From the NCBI GenBank assembly GCA_029204225.1, contig CM055105.1, positions 49,671,720 to 49,735,719 on the forward strand: a stretch of DNA of 64,000 bases, in the 5' to 3' direction. Origin of the DNA: Diphasiastrum complanatum. Taxonomy: Eukaryota; Streptophyta; Lycopodiopsida; Lycopodiales; Lycopodiaceae. Made by a program: the position numbers and the translations under genes. Under the pieces are notes generated by a model. It was given only the letters and a program-made list of their open reading frames with translations, made no database searches and was not told the origin of the DNA. Below, piece by piece: positions 33,427-44,130 of this stretch; within the stretch, counting starts at the first letter, position 1; every line of letters starts with the position of its first letter.

Positions 33427-33953
33427 TTCTAATAATCACTTAAGAGTCACTTGATTGGAAATTGGCACAGTGACAATTCATAGTATGGATTGTCAGCCAA
33501 TTACCAAAAGGAGTGCAAAGAGAATGTCCTCCATATTGAAAGATGCTATCCAAGTAGCTAAAGCCTACGATAGCACCGTGATTGCCTCAGGGAAGAGTAT
33601 GCACAGCCAATCAGCCCAAAAGCCTAAGAATGAAAAGCCAAAAAATAATAAGATAAAAAATCTATTTTTTGATGAACTAGAAGCTACTGCTTGCCAACAA
33701 ACTTGGGCATCATGCCAAACAAAGATCCGAGAGGAAAAATAAATCATCAAGTTTCATGGCGATGGATTTACCGACAAGTAAATTGAAAGTCGATTTGTTA
33801 AATGGTTGTGAATTGAAAGTTGATTTGTTAAATGGTTGTGAATATACTTGTAACTTCAGTACACTTTCTTTCAAGTCTAATCAATGGTTTAGGGTTAAAG
33901 GCAATATTCTAGGGAAAGACATAAGTATAATGTTTGATTTTGGAGGTACTCAC
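33427..33953 (+). pseudogene. Ty3-type gag end and protease start, interrupted by Copia
   Basis: 33455-33742 encodes IHSMDCQPITKRSAKRMSSI ... WASCQTKIREEK-stop. In the next phase 33756-33953 reads MAMDLPTSKLKVDLLNGCEL, FSTLSFKSNQWFRVKGNILG, KDISIMFDFGGTH. The last string matches the active-site region of Ty3/gypsy proteases (usually D-S/T-G-A-T-H-N-F), with Phe in place of Ser. The frame is cut after the His codon by the Copia LTR at 33954. The right copy (43557-44130) continues into N-F-L-N-V but has lost 29 bp including the DFG codons. Confidence 0.7.
33949..33953. repeat. Target-site duplication of the Copia A element, 3' side
   Basis: CTCAC, directly abutting the LTR end at 33954. The other copy is GTGAG at 41542-41546 beside the 5' LTR, and the empty site CTCAC is at 44020-44024. 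Five-base duplications are typical of Copia integration. Confidence 0.8.
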
Positions 33954-34603
33954 TGTGAAAGATTTCAAATCCTTAAGATCCAATCTACTTGAATGATCTT
34001 TGGTTAGAAAGAGAATTACACTATCAATTTCACCAATGTAGAAAAATCAGCATCTATACACAATTTGAGATGCAAACACTAATAGAGCTTGATCAAACTT
34101 GAATGAAATGATTATGTACTGTTGCTGTCCGTACAAAACCAGCAAGCTACTGTATTTCACACGTGTGGATCCAAAAATAGCAAATATAGATCATTCTACA
34201 CATAGAATTGCAAGCAATCACCAAGATAGTGCACCAATGGATATTAGAACCCAAGAGAACCATGTATAAGCATGAAATGAGATAGAGAAGAGAGAAGATG
34301 ACTCTCTCCACGAGTTACATCCTTTTATAGCAGGTTCAAACCCTATTTGGCCACTTGGCTTTCCCACCAAAATGCTAACCCTACCAATTTTGGGTCTAGA
34401 TTCAACATACCCAACTTATTCAAATTGAATCTACTCAAACTCGCATTCTATCTTTCTCACACTTTCAAAAAGTGTTTATTCAAATGAAACTTAGACTAAT
34501 GAACTTTGAAAAGTCAACCTCTAAGTCTAAAAGAAGTTTTGGCCTCAATATGCCAAATATGGGAATATTGCAAAATGTGATGAATCTAGTTGAATCTTTC
34601 ACA
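33954..34603 (-). mobile_element. Copia A 3' LTR, 650 bp
   Basis: Starts TGTGAAAGATTCAACTAG at 34603 and ends ...ATCTTTCACA at 33954 on the minus strand, the same length as the 5' LTR (41547-42196). Six differences are visible in the first ~165 bp. It contains a CTATAAAAGG TATA box (rc of 34321-34330) and CACACGTGTG near 34160. It is preceded by the polypurine tract GAAGAGGGAG (34604-34613). Confidence 0.9.
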
Positions 34604-35172
34604 CTCCCTCTTCAACTAGTTTTAGCATAGACTTTGATAATACTCCAAGTGAAGTCCTATGCTTCATGAACAAGTCTTTTCCCAATGCTTTGGTGAAGAT
34701 ATCAGCTACACATTCCCTTGAAGACACATGTTGAAGCTCCACCTCCTTTGCAATGACTCGCTCCCTCACAAAATGATATTGTATCTCAATATGCTTGCTC
34801 CTAGCATGAAAGATAGGATTGGATGCCATTCTTTGGGCTGATTGATTGTCACAAAAGATGATTGGGCTCTCTGAAAAATCCAGCAAGTGAAGATCCTTGA
34901 TCATCCTTTTGATCCATACCATCTCCTTTGAGCAATGTGTAAGAGCTTTGTACTCGGCCTCACTAGATGACAATGAGATAGTGGCTTGTTTCTTTGACAT
35001 CCATGATATAGCTCCATCACCTATGAAAATACAATAAGCACTAATGGATTTCCAATCCATTACATCTCCAGCATAGTCCGAATCTGAAAATCCAAAAAGA
35101 TTAGGTGATGATCCCTCATACAATATGCCAAAATCTTGAGTTCCAATGATGTACCTCAAAACTCGCTTTCCT
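34599..35172 (-). mobile_element. Copia A RNase H, intact C-terminal domain
   Basis: Reads VLRYIIGTQDFGILYEGSSP, FGFSDSDYAGD (first catalytic Asp), ISLSSSEAEYKALTHCSKEM (catalytic Glu), FCDNQSAQRMASNPIFHARS (catalytic Asp), KHIEIQYHFVRERV and ECVADIFTKALGKD, the complete Copia RNase H signature. This domain degrades the RNA strand during reverse transcription. The stop codon lies inside the first five bases of the LTR. The upstream reverse transcriptase is missing: Copia homology begins at about 35172 at the VLRY codons. Confidence 0.92.
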
Positions 35173-35590
35173 AGTTTACAATGCTCCTAGCATAGTTTTT
35201 CCCAATAGAACTTTGATCCATCATAAGAATGATCTTCTTCCTAACAATAGATCTCCTTTCAATGATCATGTAATGCTCAAAATAGAAACAACCATAATTG
35301 ATATAGAGAATAGTGTCCACTTGGGATGTTTCACTATTTCTTACATCAATTTTACATGTAAAAATGTGACTAGAACATGAAGAATCAAATAGAATGTAAA
35401 TTAAATGATTCCACCATGCTTCCAACTCTGAACTCTCTGGAAAAATACAGCAAACAAACAATAAATGTGAGTGATCAACTTTTGCTTGCATGTCTCCTCC
35501 TATGTCCTTTGTTGCCTTGTATCCACCATGATACTCCATGAATGAGCCTCCATCTTCATCTTGCCACAAGAAACCATCAGACCTTGGAAA
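35173..35590. other. Single-copy stretch between Copia and gene fragment
   Basis: I find no second copy in the window. On the minus strand it contains DEDGGSFMEYHGGYKATKDI and a TTTGCTGTATTTTTCCAG string like a 3' splice site, so it may be part of a captured host gene or an ancestral Copia internal segment. Not recognised. Confidence 0.3.
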
Positions 35591-36357
35591 TCCAAGCTCA
35601 ATGCAACTTCCAAATTTTAGATCGGTCACACAACTCATACTGTTTTTGTGTGAAGACCACAATATTCTATTGGGTTATTGTGAAAGATTGAAAAGTTATG
35701 GCATTAGCTATTCAATGGAAAAAATCCACTGTTTGGAAAATATGTTGAATGGTTTGCTTACTGACTACCGAGAAAAAGAAACTTTTTTTTGCAAACAAAA
35801 CAAGAAAATGAAATCTTGAAGATAGATAATTCTCGTTTGCAAGATATTATATTAAACCTCAACCAAGAAACTGACAATATGAAACTAATTGTACAAACAT
35901 TGTGTACCTCGTATTGTCAAATAAATGTAGAAGTAAACACATTACGGAAGACAATACTGAACAATAAGCGAAAAAGGGTTATTTTAAAAAGTACTGAGAG
36001 CTCTCAACAAGTGGGGGTCAACGAAAAAAAAGAATATATGCTTTCAAGTAGGATTATGTTTAAACTATTCATGTGTTTTGTTTCATCTAGCACATCAATG
36101 GTTGTGAATTGTTTTTTTCTAAATCTTATTTTTATTTTGCAGAGCAGCTTTAGTCACCAATGAAAATTCGAAAGACAAGGACATGATTGGAAAGTCTTTG
36201 AGTGTAGTACTTACAGCCAAGTCAACGACGAGTCTACTTGGAAATCAACGATATTCTCGAATCGAGCCCAAGATTGCAGAGGCCCTTATGGGCGAAGTCG
36301 GCAAGATCATTGACCGAAAATTGATAAAAGGTGTATGCTATTTTTTTCCATTTGAAA
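35590..36357 (+). pseudogene. Intron-containing coiled-coil gene fragment, copy 1
   Basis: Parallel to 47971-48725. The first frame (to 35819) includes FRSVTQLILFLCEDHNILLG and ENMLNGLLTDYREKETFF. In the next phase 35789-36060 reads ENEILKIDNSRLQDIILNLN, QETDNMKLIVQTLCTSYCQI, VNTLRKTILNNKRKR: leucine-rich heptads suggesting a coiled coil. A plausible intron follows (GTAGGATTATG... to ...TTTTGCAG at about 36143), then IGKSLSVVLTAKSTTSLLGN, RIEPKIAEALMGEVGKIIDR. Here a small deletion/insertion near 36003 shifts the frame. Family unknown. Confidence 0.5.
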
Positions 36358-36441
36358 AATATAAAAAATATCTTTACAAAGGGTCTTTTTTGGATTTAGA
36401 ACTCCTCTAATGTAACGAAAATCCTAGTAGGCAGTTCCTCC

Positions 36442-37743
36442 ATGTATGCTTTAGAGTATCTAAAAAATAAAGAATCTACATTTATTTCTGATTCAGATAA
36501 TCGGTTCAAAGAACATCATAGGTGGTCGAGTGCTATTTTGGATGGAAGGACACCTTTTGAGATGCTATTCAAGAGGAGGCCGAGTGTCAACTTTCTAAGA
36601 ACCTTAGGATGCACATGCTTTGTCAACATTACTCTTGATGATAGAACCAAGGAGGATCCATCTTCAAGAAGAGGTATTTTTGTTGGATATAGTGAGGTGA
36701 GTAAAGCCTACAAGGTTTACATTCCTTCTACTAACAAAGTGATTGTCGGTAGAGATGTCATTTTTTATGAGGGAAACATTCCAAAGGTGTCTTCAAGCAT
36801 GATTTATGGTAAAGTATATGGATCTAACATTCTTGATGTTGATGAGAAGGATCCTACTTTAGATGGTGGTGATGATGGACCTTCATCAAGTCAAAAGCCA
36901 AGGAGAACATCAAGAGAAAGACAAGTACCTTCAAGGCTCACATATGATCAAAAGGGTAAGCAAGTAGTTTCTAGAAATTATGTTGCTTTCCTAACCTCTT
37001 TGGATGATCCTACAAGTTTAGATCAAGCAAGGAAAGAAGAGGAGTGGATCCAACCAATGGATCTTGAGTATCGATCTCTTATGAAGAGTGGAACATCTTT
37101 TGGAGGATCTTCTTGTGTACATGGAGCTATGCAAGTGGATGGATGTTATCTTGCTGTAAAATCAAGTAATGGATCTGGAATACAAATTTTGCTCAATGAC
37201 TTTTATGGTCAAGTTGAAGATCAAGAGGTTGATCTCAAAGCGCTTCAACTAGTCAAAAGAGAAGTTGGCAATTTGGAGCTAGTCAAGAGCATCAAAGGAG
37301 AGGTAATTGGCAAAGGTGTTATGGATCTGTTTTTGCAGCATATTGAAGACTCAAGTAAGGTTAAAGGAGCAGCAAGGAAGTGTTTTTCAAGTTTACTTTA
37401 CTTGTTCTATCTCATGTTTGAGCAATTTCATGTGGATGTGTGCAAATTGTCAAGATATGGTAAAACTAGCTACATTGGTGAGCATTGTTTTGATGTTGGA
37501 TTTGTACTAGAATTCTTGGCTGATTTTGCTGATGGAAATGAAGCTATTGGAGGTTCATTATGTCACTCATCCATGGCTAAGTTCTCAAGTGTTGAGCTAC
37601 TTGATACAAACATCCATCAACCCATAGATGCCAATGTTTCCTGTCTTTCGTCCTTTGGTGATATGGTAAGGTGGATCCTTTCAGATTTTTTCTCGACAGT
37701 GGAGCATATTCTGTGGGAAGATCAATATGGAGATGATATTTAG
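36442..37743 (+). pseudogene. Chimeric 433-codon frame: Copia integrase end, unknown segment, palindrome arm
   Basis: From about 36526 to 37098 this is Copia: SSAILDGRTPFEMLFKRRPS, FLRTLGCTCFVNITLDDRTK, RRGIFVGYSEVSKAYKVYIP, VIVGRDVIFYEG, then EEEWIQPMDLEYRSLMKSGT where reverse transcriptase should start. From 37100 to 37602 the frame stays open but is not Copia: GGSSCVHGAMQVDGCYLAVK, DQEVDLKALQLVKREVGNLE, YIGEHCFDVGFVLEFLADFA. I do not recognise it and see no other copy in the window. The last ~45 codons are antisense to the MSKYHLHIDLP frame in the palindrome arm. It may include a captured host gene fragment. The frame as a whole is an accident of rearrangement. Confidence 0.6.
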
Positions 37744-37749
37744 ACATCT

Positions 37750-38100
37750 TAATAATTGATAGATTAATCTAGTAGAAAACCCACTTATTATATATCTTGT
37801 AAGCTATTAAAGCTCGTCTTAATTATAAAAAAAATAATTGTAAAAGTTTGAAATGACCTTGGCGCTCTTTTTGATCCATCACACTCCATGTTTCTTGCTT
37901 TATATGCAAAATCAAGCTTTGCAGTTATGAGCAAAATAAGCAAAATATTTTTTCAATAGATGTGTGTTGAAACTGCAAATTTTTGAATTGCAAAAGTTTG
38001 AGATAACCTTGCCGCTCCATTTGATCCAACACACTCCATATTTTCTGAATTTCAAAAATTTAGATTCACGTTGGCGCTCATTGTGATCCAAAATATTCAA
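37750..38100 (-). pseudogene. ERQG-repeat region, inner-arm copy (minus)
   Basis: Contains the NILDHNERQRESKFLKFRKY frame and GVCWIKWSGKVISNFCNSKI in shifted phase, matching 47440-47747. The repeat unit codes for [I/V/M]-[L/M]-D-x-x-E-R-Q-G-x-F-K-L-L-Q when read in phase. Confidence 0.4.
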
Positions 38101-38280
38101 AGTTTCTTGCCATGATTTGCAGATCGATAAGACTGTTTTTCTCTGATGTGAATGCTTTAGTAGATGGAAAGAAAACTTTGATGTGCAATACGATTTGCAT
38201 TTACATGAGAAGTCATGTTAGTTAATGGTAGAAAATAGAATCTTGAAGTATGGACCCCATGCGTTACGGCTACCCAACTT

Positions 38281-39690
38281 CTAGTTAACTACATACGTTA
38301 CTAGTGAGGTCAAGTCATCGGAGTTGTGCGGGCAGACCAAAAACTCGGTCGGAGTTTTAAAATTCGACGATTTTCTCTCTCTTACATGGCATTTCTTAGA
38401 CAGCCCTTTTTGGCCATGGAACTCCTCTAATGTAAACTCCATATCATTTGAGTCTATTTCATCTGATGAAGCATGACGCTTCGCTTGTATCGATCCTTCG
38501 TCTGTGACATAGAGTACATGCGTGTCTTTCTCGATGTAAGCTTCACTAGGTCGACCGTTTGGTGTTTTGCAGTTGGCCCTTGTGGAGAGAACGAACTCTT
38601 TATCTTTTGAGAAGCTGCTTGCGTGGAATCTGTTGCAATAGGCATGGAAGTAGAGTTGGTATTCTTGGCCGGTTCTGAGGGAGTCTCCCAAGCTTTTATC
38701 TGCTAGCATCAAGTGGTCTCAAAATCGAGGTCAGTGGCTCAACTGTTGCAAAGTGACATCTATCAGAAGATAGCCCAATAACTGGAGGTTTGCTTATTCT
38801 TGATATAGTCATGGAGGCAGTTGGAAGCAAACTGGGCCCAGTCATAAAGGTCCTAATTATGTAGTTTAGAATCAGCCATCATGTGGAATAGTTTCATGGG
38901 GATACGCGTGATCTTGGACCTATAGCCCTATGTATATTTCGTTAGATAGGCGCAGGGAACAGCTAAGGGCTTATCATTTATGACCTCGATAAGGTAACCA
39001 TCTTTTTTTTCCCATTTGTCCACTGAGGGGTCTATGAATTTGAAGTATGTTGTGGATTCAATCTTTTTGAGGGTCTTACTGACTGTGCTTGGTCCCCTAG
39101 GGAAGCCAAACGTATTGAGGTCAGCTTCAGAAATAGGGATAATATAAACAAAATTTTTGTGAGGAGGTAATATGAACTGGAAAATATGTCGGTGTGGTTA
39201 TAAGCAATATGCAATCGAAACGGGCTCTGCTAGCCACTGATCAAAAGAGGAAGTTGGAACTCTATGTGGCTCAGGAACTAGTGTGTCTCCTGGTACCCAA
39301 GTGTTCATCTCAGAGATATCGAGGCTTTCCATGGTCATGTCAATTCTGTCTTGAGTTGGGTCATCAGAACTGGAAGATGTTGTGGCAGACAGATTCTGGA
39401 CTGGGCTGATGACTCTGTTGAAGGTTCGGCTCCGGTAACAGACAAGTGGAGTCTCGGCTCGGTCGACTGTGGAGGGCTTCGGATCGGTCGTCTTTGGATG
39501 GACTCGGCTCAATCAACTTTGTATGCAGAGTATGGACGCTCAGTTCAGTCCACAGTGAATGCAGAGTATGGACGCTCGACTCGGTCCACAGTGATTGCAG
39601 AGCATGGAGGCTAGGCTCTCTGAGCAGTGTATGTAGAGTATTGCTCGGCAGTGTATGGATACTAGAAATTTGTGGAAAACTTTGGAGCAA
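38281..39690 (-). pseudogene. Unknown composite-unit protein, inner-arm copy (minus)
   Basis: The 36-bp array (39505-39660 on plus) reads on the minus strand as the tyrosine repeat. Then SATTSSSSDDPTQDRIDMTM at about 39390, IEVINDKPLA-equivalent with a changed start (39000-38940), and the third part LADKSLGDSLRTGQEYQLYF, NRFHASSFSKDKEFVLSTRA, EAYIEKDTHVLYVTDEGSIQ, extended here to the end KTPTEFLVCPHNSDDLTSLV (38281-38712), 143 codons open. The longer C-terminus, shared with 46851-47282, is missing at 28481-30236, where other sequence (QAKRHASSDE context) is joined. Confidence 0.45.
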
Positions 39691-39759
39691 TGTTGCTCTG
39701 ATAGGATGTGAAAACGATGATTATTACATGATGATTCAACTGATCTTGTAGGAATGATT

Positions 39760-40275
39760 TGAAGAGACATATTTATGTGCATATGATTCCTTTTGGTTCA
39801 GGTTAGGTCATAATTTTAAAAATATTTTTCTTGATACAAGAATTGTAATTTAAAACACTTTTAAAATGTTTAAAAAAAAATTAAAAGCTTTTGTTTTAAT
39901 AAGGAAAAAGTTCTTTTTTAGTTATTCTAATGGTTGTGTCCAATGATTTTATTTTGAATAGTATTATCATTTCATACAAGCTAATGTGCAATTATTAATA
40001 AAAATCTATTAACAAAATTTTAGTAGCTTGATTAATTTTCTTGCAAAATACAACATTTTTTTTAGTATTACAATATCTTTAAATGAAGCATTTTAAATAT
40101 GGGTATTTTTTTTATAAAACTAAAAAAAAATGGGTCTCCATGTCATTTCTTTTTTTTGGGATCATCGTGTTTCATGATGAACAATCTTAGTAAATTCTTC
40201 CCTGGTGTATCCTTCCAAAATCAGATGAATGGCTTTTTTCTTTGGCTACACAAGCTCGCCAGAGATGTTGTCAAG
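39760..40275. other. AT-rich spacer module, inner left arm
   Basis: Inverted copy of 45291-45800, with no gene seen. The junction at about 39800 (TTCAGGTTAGGTCATAATTT) fuses a piece of the Copia B flank (compare 53158-53175) to the AT-rich spacer. Confidence 0.5.
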
Positions 40276-40473
40276 TCACACATAGTTTTCTCTTTTTACG
40301 TCAGCACATGATAGATTTGCTGCAAACCCTTCTGGTAAACTCCTTGCCAACTTAGGAGATGCTGAAAACATCAAAGAGATTAAACGCCTCCTCAAAAGAC
40401 CACATTTTTTCACTATCCAAGATAAATTCTTCCAAAACTCAAATGAAAGGCCTGGTTTTTTTAACCTAAACAA
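40276..40473 (-). CDS. Small MFRLKEP-type frame, 65 residues, inner left arm
   Basis: Starts MFRLKKPGLSFEFWKNLSWI and ends ...ADVKRENYV. The frame is kept despite substitutions. Coding status uncertain, as for the other copies. Confidence 0.3.
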   Translation of the reverse strand: MFRLKKPGLSFEFWKNLSWIVKKCGLLRRRLISLMFSASPKLARSLPEGFAANLSCADVKRENYV

Positions 40474-41086
40474 CTCTAGTTCGGTGGTTTCTGGACAAAA
40501 TATGGGAAAAAGAAAGAAGTATACATGATATAAAGGAAAGGAAGGACAAGGCAGTGGTGCAAAAAAAAACTTACTGGATAAAAGACTGAACTTTTACGGG
40601 TATTAACTCGCTTGCAGGATGACGAGGATCTGCATAGAAGAACTCTCACTAGGAATACGGTGGATCGACTACAGCTCAGCACGCGCAAGGACAAGGCAAA
40701 GATATTTTTACATTAACGCTACTGTAATAGAATGTTTGAGACCATTCATGTGAGACACTTTTACACTCGTATTTTATTACAATTTTTGGCCTTATATACA
40801 CAAGTCCTTCCATAATATTGTGTTTGCTTGGTCATACTTACCTAACATCAAAAGTGAATGGTACTTTCTGTTTGATGTTTTCTGCAATTTTGAAATTGAA
40901 AATCTATCTTTATGTTCTTGCTCTTTTCTAAAACATTTCAAAGATTTCATTTCAGAAAAATTTGATTATATTCTAACAACGGACTACAATATAATTAGAA
41001 GTATGTACCTCATAAAATCTTAGCTATTTAGGAAAAACATCATTGAACTCTTGTTTTAAATCTTGCATTAAAAGTTGTTGTTGATG
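40474..41086. repeat. Ty3-linked flank, inner left arm
   Basis: Inverted copy of 44479-45092: CT-rich stretch, a segment with TTGGCCTTATATACACAAGT (a TATATA candidate on plus, about 40790-40802) and the decayed protease to reverse transcriptase linker. Nothing clearly coding. Confidence 0.4.
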
Positions 41087-41434
41087 CTAATTTTTGGTGT
41101 TAAAGCATGTTAACACATTCACATCACAATGCATACGAGATTTCAAAACAAGATGAAAAAGCTCATACTTAGAATTATGTAGTTTTTCCATAACTTCCGC
41201 CGAGGAAACCATCGGTGATGGGAGTACATTAGTCTCCCCATAAATAGACACTATCTGGTCAAACTTATCTTTAAATACAATAGTATGGTTTTTAAAATCT
41301 ATTTTCAACGAATCTGATTTATCAAAAAACCAGTCATATCCTAGGATTACATAAGTTCTATCAAGATTCATAACATGGATGTCGAGCCGCTCAACATGAT
41401 CTTGCATCCGAACCTCCAAATTAGGGACTTTCAC
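41087..41434 (-). pseudogene. Ty3-type protease C-terminal half, inner left arm
   Basis: 115 open codons: MKVPNLEVRMQDHVERLDIH, LDRTYVILGYDWFFDKSDSL, KIDFKNHTIVFKDKFDQIVS. The ILGYDW string is the C-terminal hallmark of Ty3/gypsy proteases, which cut the Gag-Pol polyprotein. The N-terminal half is across the Copia insertion at 33427-33953. Confidence 0.75.
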
Positions 41435-41541
41435 ATCCCAAACTTCTGTGTCTGACCCTGAGGCTAGAGGACCACATAATGTTGATCACTGGCCATGGTG
41501 GGCACCCGAAGCTTCTACACAAGCCGCACATTCAAAAAGTT

Positions 41542-41546
41542 GTGAG
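41542..41546. repeat. Target-site duplication of the Copia A element, 5' side
   Basis: GTGAG next to the LTR start. It is the reverse complement of CTCAC at 33949-33953, as expected if the two ends of one element now lie in opposite orientation. Confidence 0.8.
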
Positions 41547-42196
41547 TGTGAAAGATTCAACTAGTTTCATCACATTTTGCAATATTTCCATATTTGGCAT
41601 ATTGAGGCCAAAGCTTGTTTTAGACTTAGAGGTTGACTTTTCAAAGTTCATTAGTCTAAGTTTCATTTAAATAAACACTTTTTGAAAGTGTGGGAAAGAT
41701 AGAATGCGAGTTTGAGTAGATTCAATTTGAATAAGTTGGGTACGTTGAATCTAGACCCAAAATTGGTAGGGTTAGCATTTTGGTGGGAAAGCCAAGTGGC
41801 CAAATAGGGTTTGGACCTGCTATAAAAGGATGTAACTCGTGGAGAGAGTCATTTTCTCTCTTCTCTATCTCATTTCATGCTTATACATGGTTCTCTTGGG
41901 TTCTACTATCCATTGGTGCACTATCTTGGTGATTGCTTGCAATTCTATGTGTAGAATCATCTATATTTGTTATTTTTGGATCCACACGTGTGAAATACAG
42001 TAGCTTGCTAGTTTTGTATGGACAGCATCAGTACATAATCATTTCATTCAAGTTTGATCAAGTTCTATTAGTGTTTGCATCTCAAATTGTGTGTAGATGC
42101 TGATTTTTCTACATTGGTGAAATTGATAGTGTATTTCTCTTTCTAACCAAAGAACATTCAAGTAGATTGGATCTTAAGGATCTGAAATCTTTCACA
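41547..42196 (+). mobile_element. Copia A 5' LTR, 650 bp
   Basis: TGTGAAAGATTC ... GAAATCTTTCACA with the terminal TG...CA. TATA box CTATAAAAGG at about 41819, and CCACACGTGTGAA near 41982. It drives transcription of the retrotransposon in an intact element. The same length as the 3' LTR at 33954-34603. Confidence 0.92.
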
Positions 42197-42208
42197 TGGT
42201 ATCAGAGC
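42197..42208 (+). promoter_or_regulatory. Copia A primer binding site
   Basis: TGGTATCAGAGC immediately after the LTR, complementary to the 3' end of plant initiator methionine tRNA, the usual primer for Copia reverse transcription. 42209-42795 is the untranslated leader, with no gene seen. Confidence 0.92.
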
Positions 42209-42795
42209 TTGTGTTTCAGGTTATGAAAGAGGAAATCAGATCTATCAATGATTTGGTGAAGATATCAAGTCTAGAGCATGCTAGAGAGGATTCTACACCA
42301 AAATCGGATTTTTTGCTTTTGTAGATTGGATCTTTTGTAGATCAAAACACTAAATAGGTCAATATACTTGTTCAATTCAGATTTTTAAATTCACATACTG
42401 GATTTGTCCGATTTTTGGATCATAGGTTCAGCCAAAGTGGTGGCTTATAGATTGCATATCAAATTTTCAACATTTGCATGTAGATTTGGAATAGTCAATT
42501 TTTGGTGATTTTGTCAAAACCCTAATTTTGATTGGATCTCTAGATAGTGAGGTTTCTGGACTTCATTTGAGTGTGTTTCAATCTTAGAAAGTGGCAAAAA
42601 TCATTAGATTGAGGATAGATTATAGGTTGATCAAGATTCCATGATTCTATGTGTTGATTTGCTTGGATAAGTGCTAGAAGAGAATTTGAGAGATAGTTTC
42701 AAATCTTGGTGATTTCTTTTGAAAGCATTTGTTGTTGTTCAAGGAGTGCTTTGTGCATTGAAGCAGGTTGAAAGAGAAGATCAGGTCATTGCTAC

Positions 42796-43584
42796 ATGGC
42801 AACCTCAATTGGAGTCATGTTGGAAGCCAATGATAGGCTTACCTCAAGTAGCTATTCATTATGGAAAGTGAGGATGGAGTCACTTCTTGAGATGAATGAT
42901 GTTTTGGATATTGTTGTAGGTTTGGAGGAGAGACCAGCAACACAACAAGATCAATTGAGGTATGACAAGAGGGCCAAGAAGGCTCTACACATGATAAAGA
43001 TGAATGTTACCAATGAACTTCTCAAAGAAGTTGGTAAGTGCACATCATCTTTGGAAGCTTGGAATTCATTGAAGAAGATTTATGAATCCAAGTCTACTTC
43101 TAGAGTGTTGACTCTAAGAAGGCAAATCTTTTCTTGTTTGCAAAAGAATGAAGAAAGTCCAAGTACTTTTGTTTTGAGAATGAAAGCATTGAATGATGAG
43201 TTAGCTTGCATAGATGAAAGCATTAAGGAAGGAGAACTTATTCAAGTGATTCTTAATAGCTTGTTGGATGCTCATGCTAACATTGTTCAAAGTATTGCTA
43301 TTCAAAAGACTTTGCCAAGGTTGATGGATCTTCGAGAGATCTTGATCAATGAGGAATATAGGCTTCAAGCAAGAGGTGGATCTACATCGACACTTCAAGA
43401 GGATGCTATGTTCACAAAGGGCAAAACCAAAATCAAGTGGTCTAAAGGGCAACATCAAGTGGATGCTTCTTCAAGTAGCAAAAAGAAGGATAGATCGAAG
43501 CTCAAGTGCTTCTATTGTGGCATCAAACGACACTTTGCAAGTGAGTGCTACAGGACTTCTAATAATCACTTAAGGGTCACTTGA
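42796..43584 (+). mobile_element. Copia A gag, truncated after the zinc knuckle
   Basis: Starts MATSIGVMLEANDRLTSSSY then SLWKVRMESLLEMNDVLDIV. It continues through the gag core (SLEAWNSLKKIYESKSTSRV, ESPSTFVLRMKALNDELACI) to the CCHC knuckle CFYCGIKRHFASEC (all four ligands present). Gag forms the virus-like particle and binds RNA. Copia sequence ends at about 43556, and the last codons (NNHLRVT) come from the adjoining Ty3-type repeat, so protease, integrase core and reverse transcriptase are lost from this piece. Confidence 0.9.
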
Positions 43585-44130
43585 TTGGAAATTGGCACAG
43601 TGGCAATTCATAGTATGGATTGTCAGCCGATTACCAAAAGGAGTGCAAAGGGAATGTCCTCCATATTGAAAGATGCTATCCGAGTAGCTAAAGCCTACGA
43701 TAGCACCGTGATTGCCTCACAGAAGAGTATGCACAACCAATCAGCCCAAAATCCTAAGAATGAAAAGCCAAAAAATTATAAGATAAAAAATCTAATTTTT
43801 GATGAACTAGAAGCTACTGCTTGCCAACAAACTTGGGCATCATGCCAAACAAAGATCCGAGAGGGAAAATAAATTATCAAGTTTCATGGCGATGGATTTA
43901 CCGACAAGTAAATTGAAAGTCGATTTGTTAAATGGTTGTGAATATACTTGTAACTTCAGTACACTTTCTTTCAAGTCTAATCAATGGTTTCGAGCTAAAG
44001 GCAATATTCTAGGGAGGTACTCACAACTTTTTGAATGTGCGGCTTGTATAGAAGCAAGGGTGCCCACCATGGCCAGTGATCAACATTATGTGGTCCTCTA
44101 GCCTCAGGGTCAGACACAGAAGTTTGGGAT
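43557..44130 (+). pseudogene. Ty3-type gag end and protease start, uninterrupted (empty-site) copy
   Basis: 43585-43872 reads IHSMDCQPITKRSAKGMSSI to KIREGK-stop, then 43886 on MAMDLPTSKLKVDLLNGCEY to NILG. A 29-bp deletion at about 44016 removes the active-site codons and shifts phase, but bases 44017-44050 read G-T-H-N-F-L-N-V-R-L-V in the original phase. It shows the sequence before Copia inserted in the sister copy. Confidence 0.65.

Larger units (their letters stand above)
37603..41546. repeat. Inner palindrome, left arm
   Basis: Inverted copy of 44020-47963. Coordinates of matching points add up to about 85566 throughout. The outer edge lies at GATACAAACATCC (37603), and the inner edge abuts the target duplication and Copia 5' LTR at 41547. 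It carries the decayed ERQG region (37750-38100), the unknown composite protein (38281-39690), the AT-rich spacer, the MFRLKEP frame and the Ty3 protease tail, all on the minus strand. Confidence 0.92.

Noticed and set aside
43585-43872. Stand-alone gene for the IHSMDCQPITKRS frame
   Set aside because: It ends just before a Ty3 protease start and repeats at 33455, so it is best seen as the end of a Ty3-type gag region rather than a separate gene.
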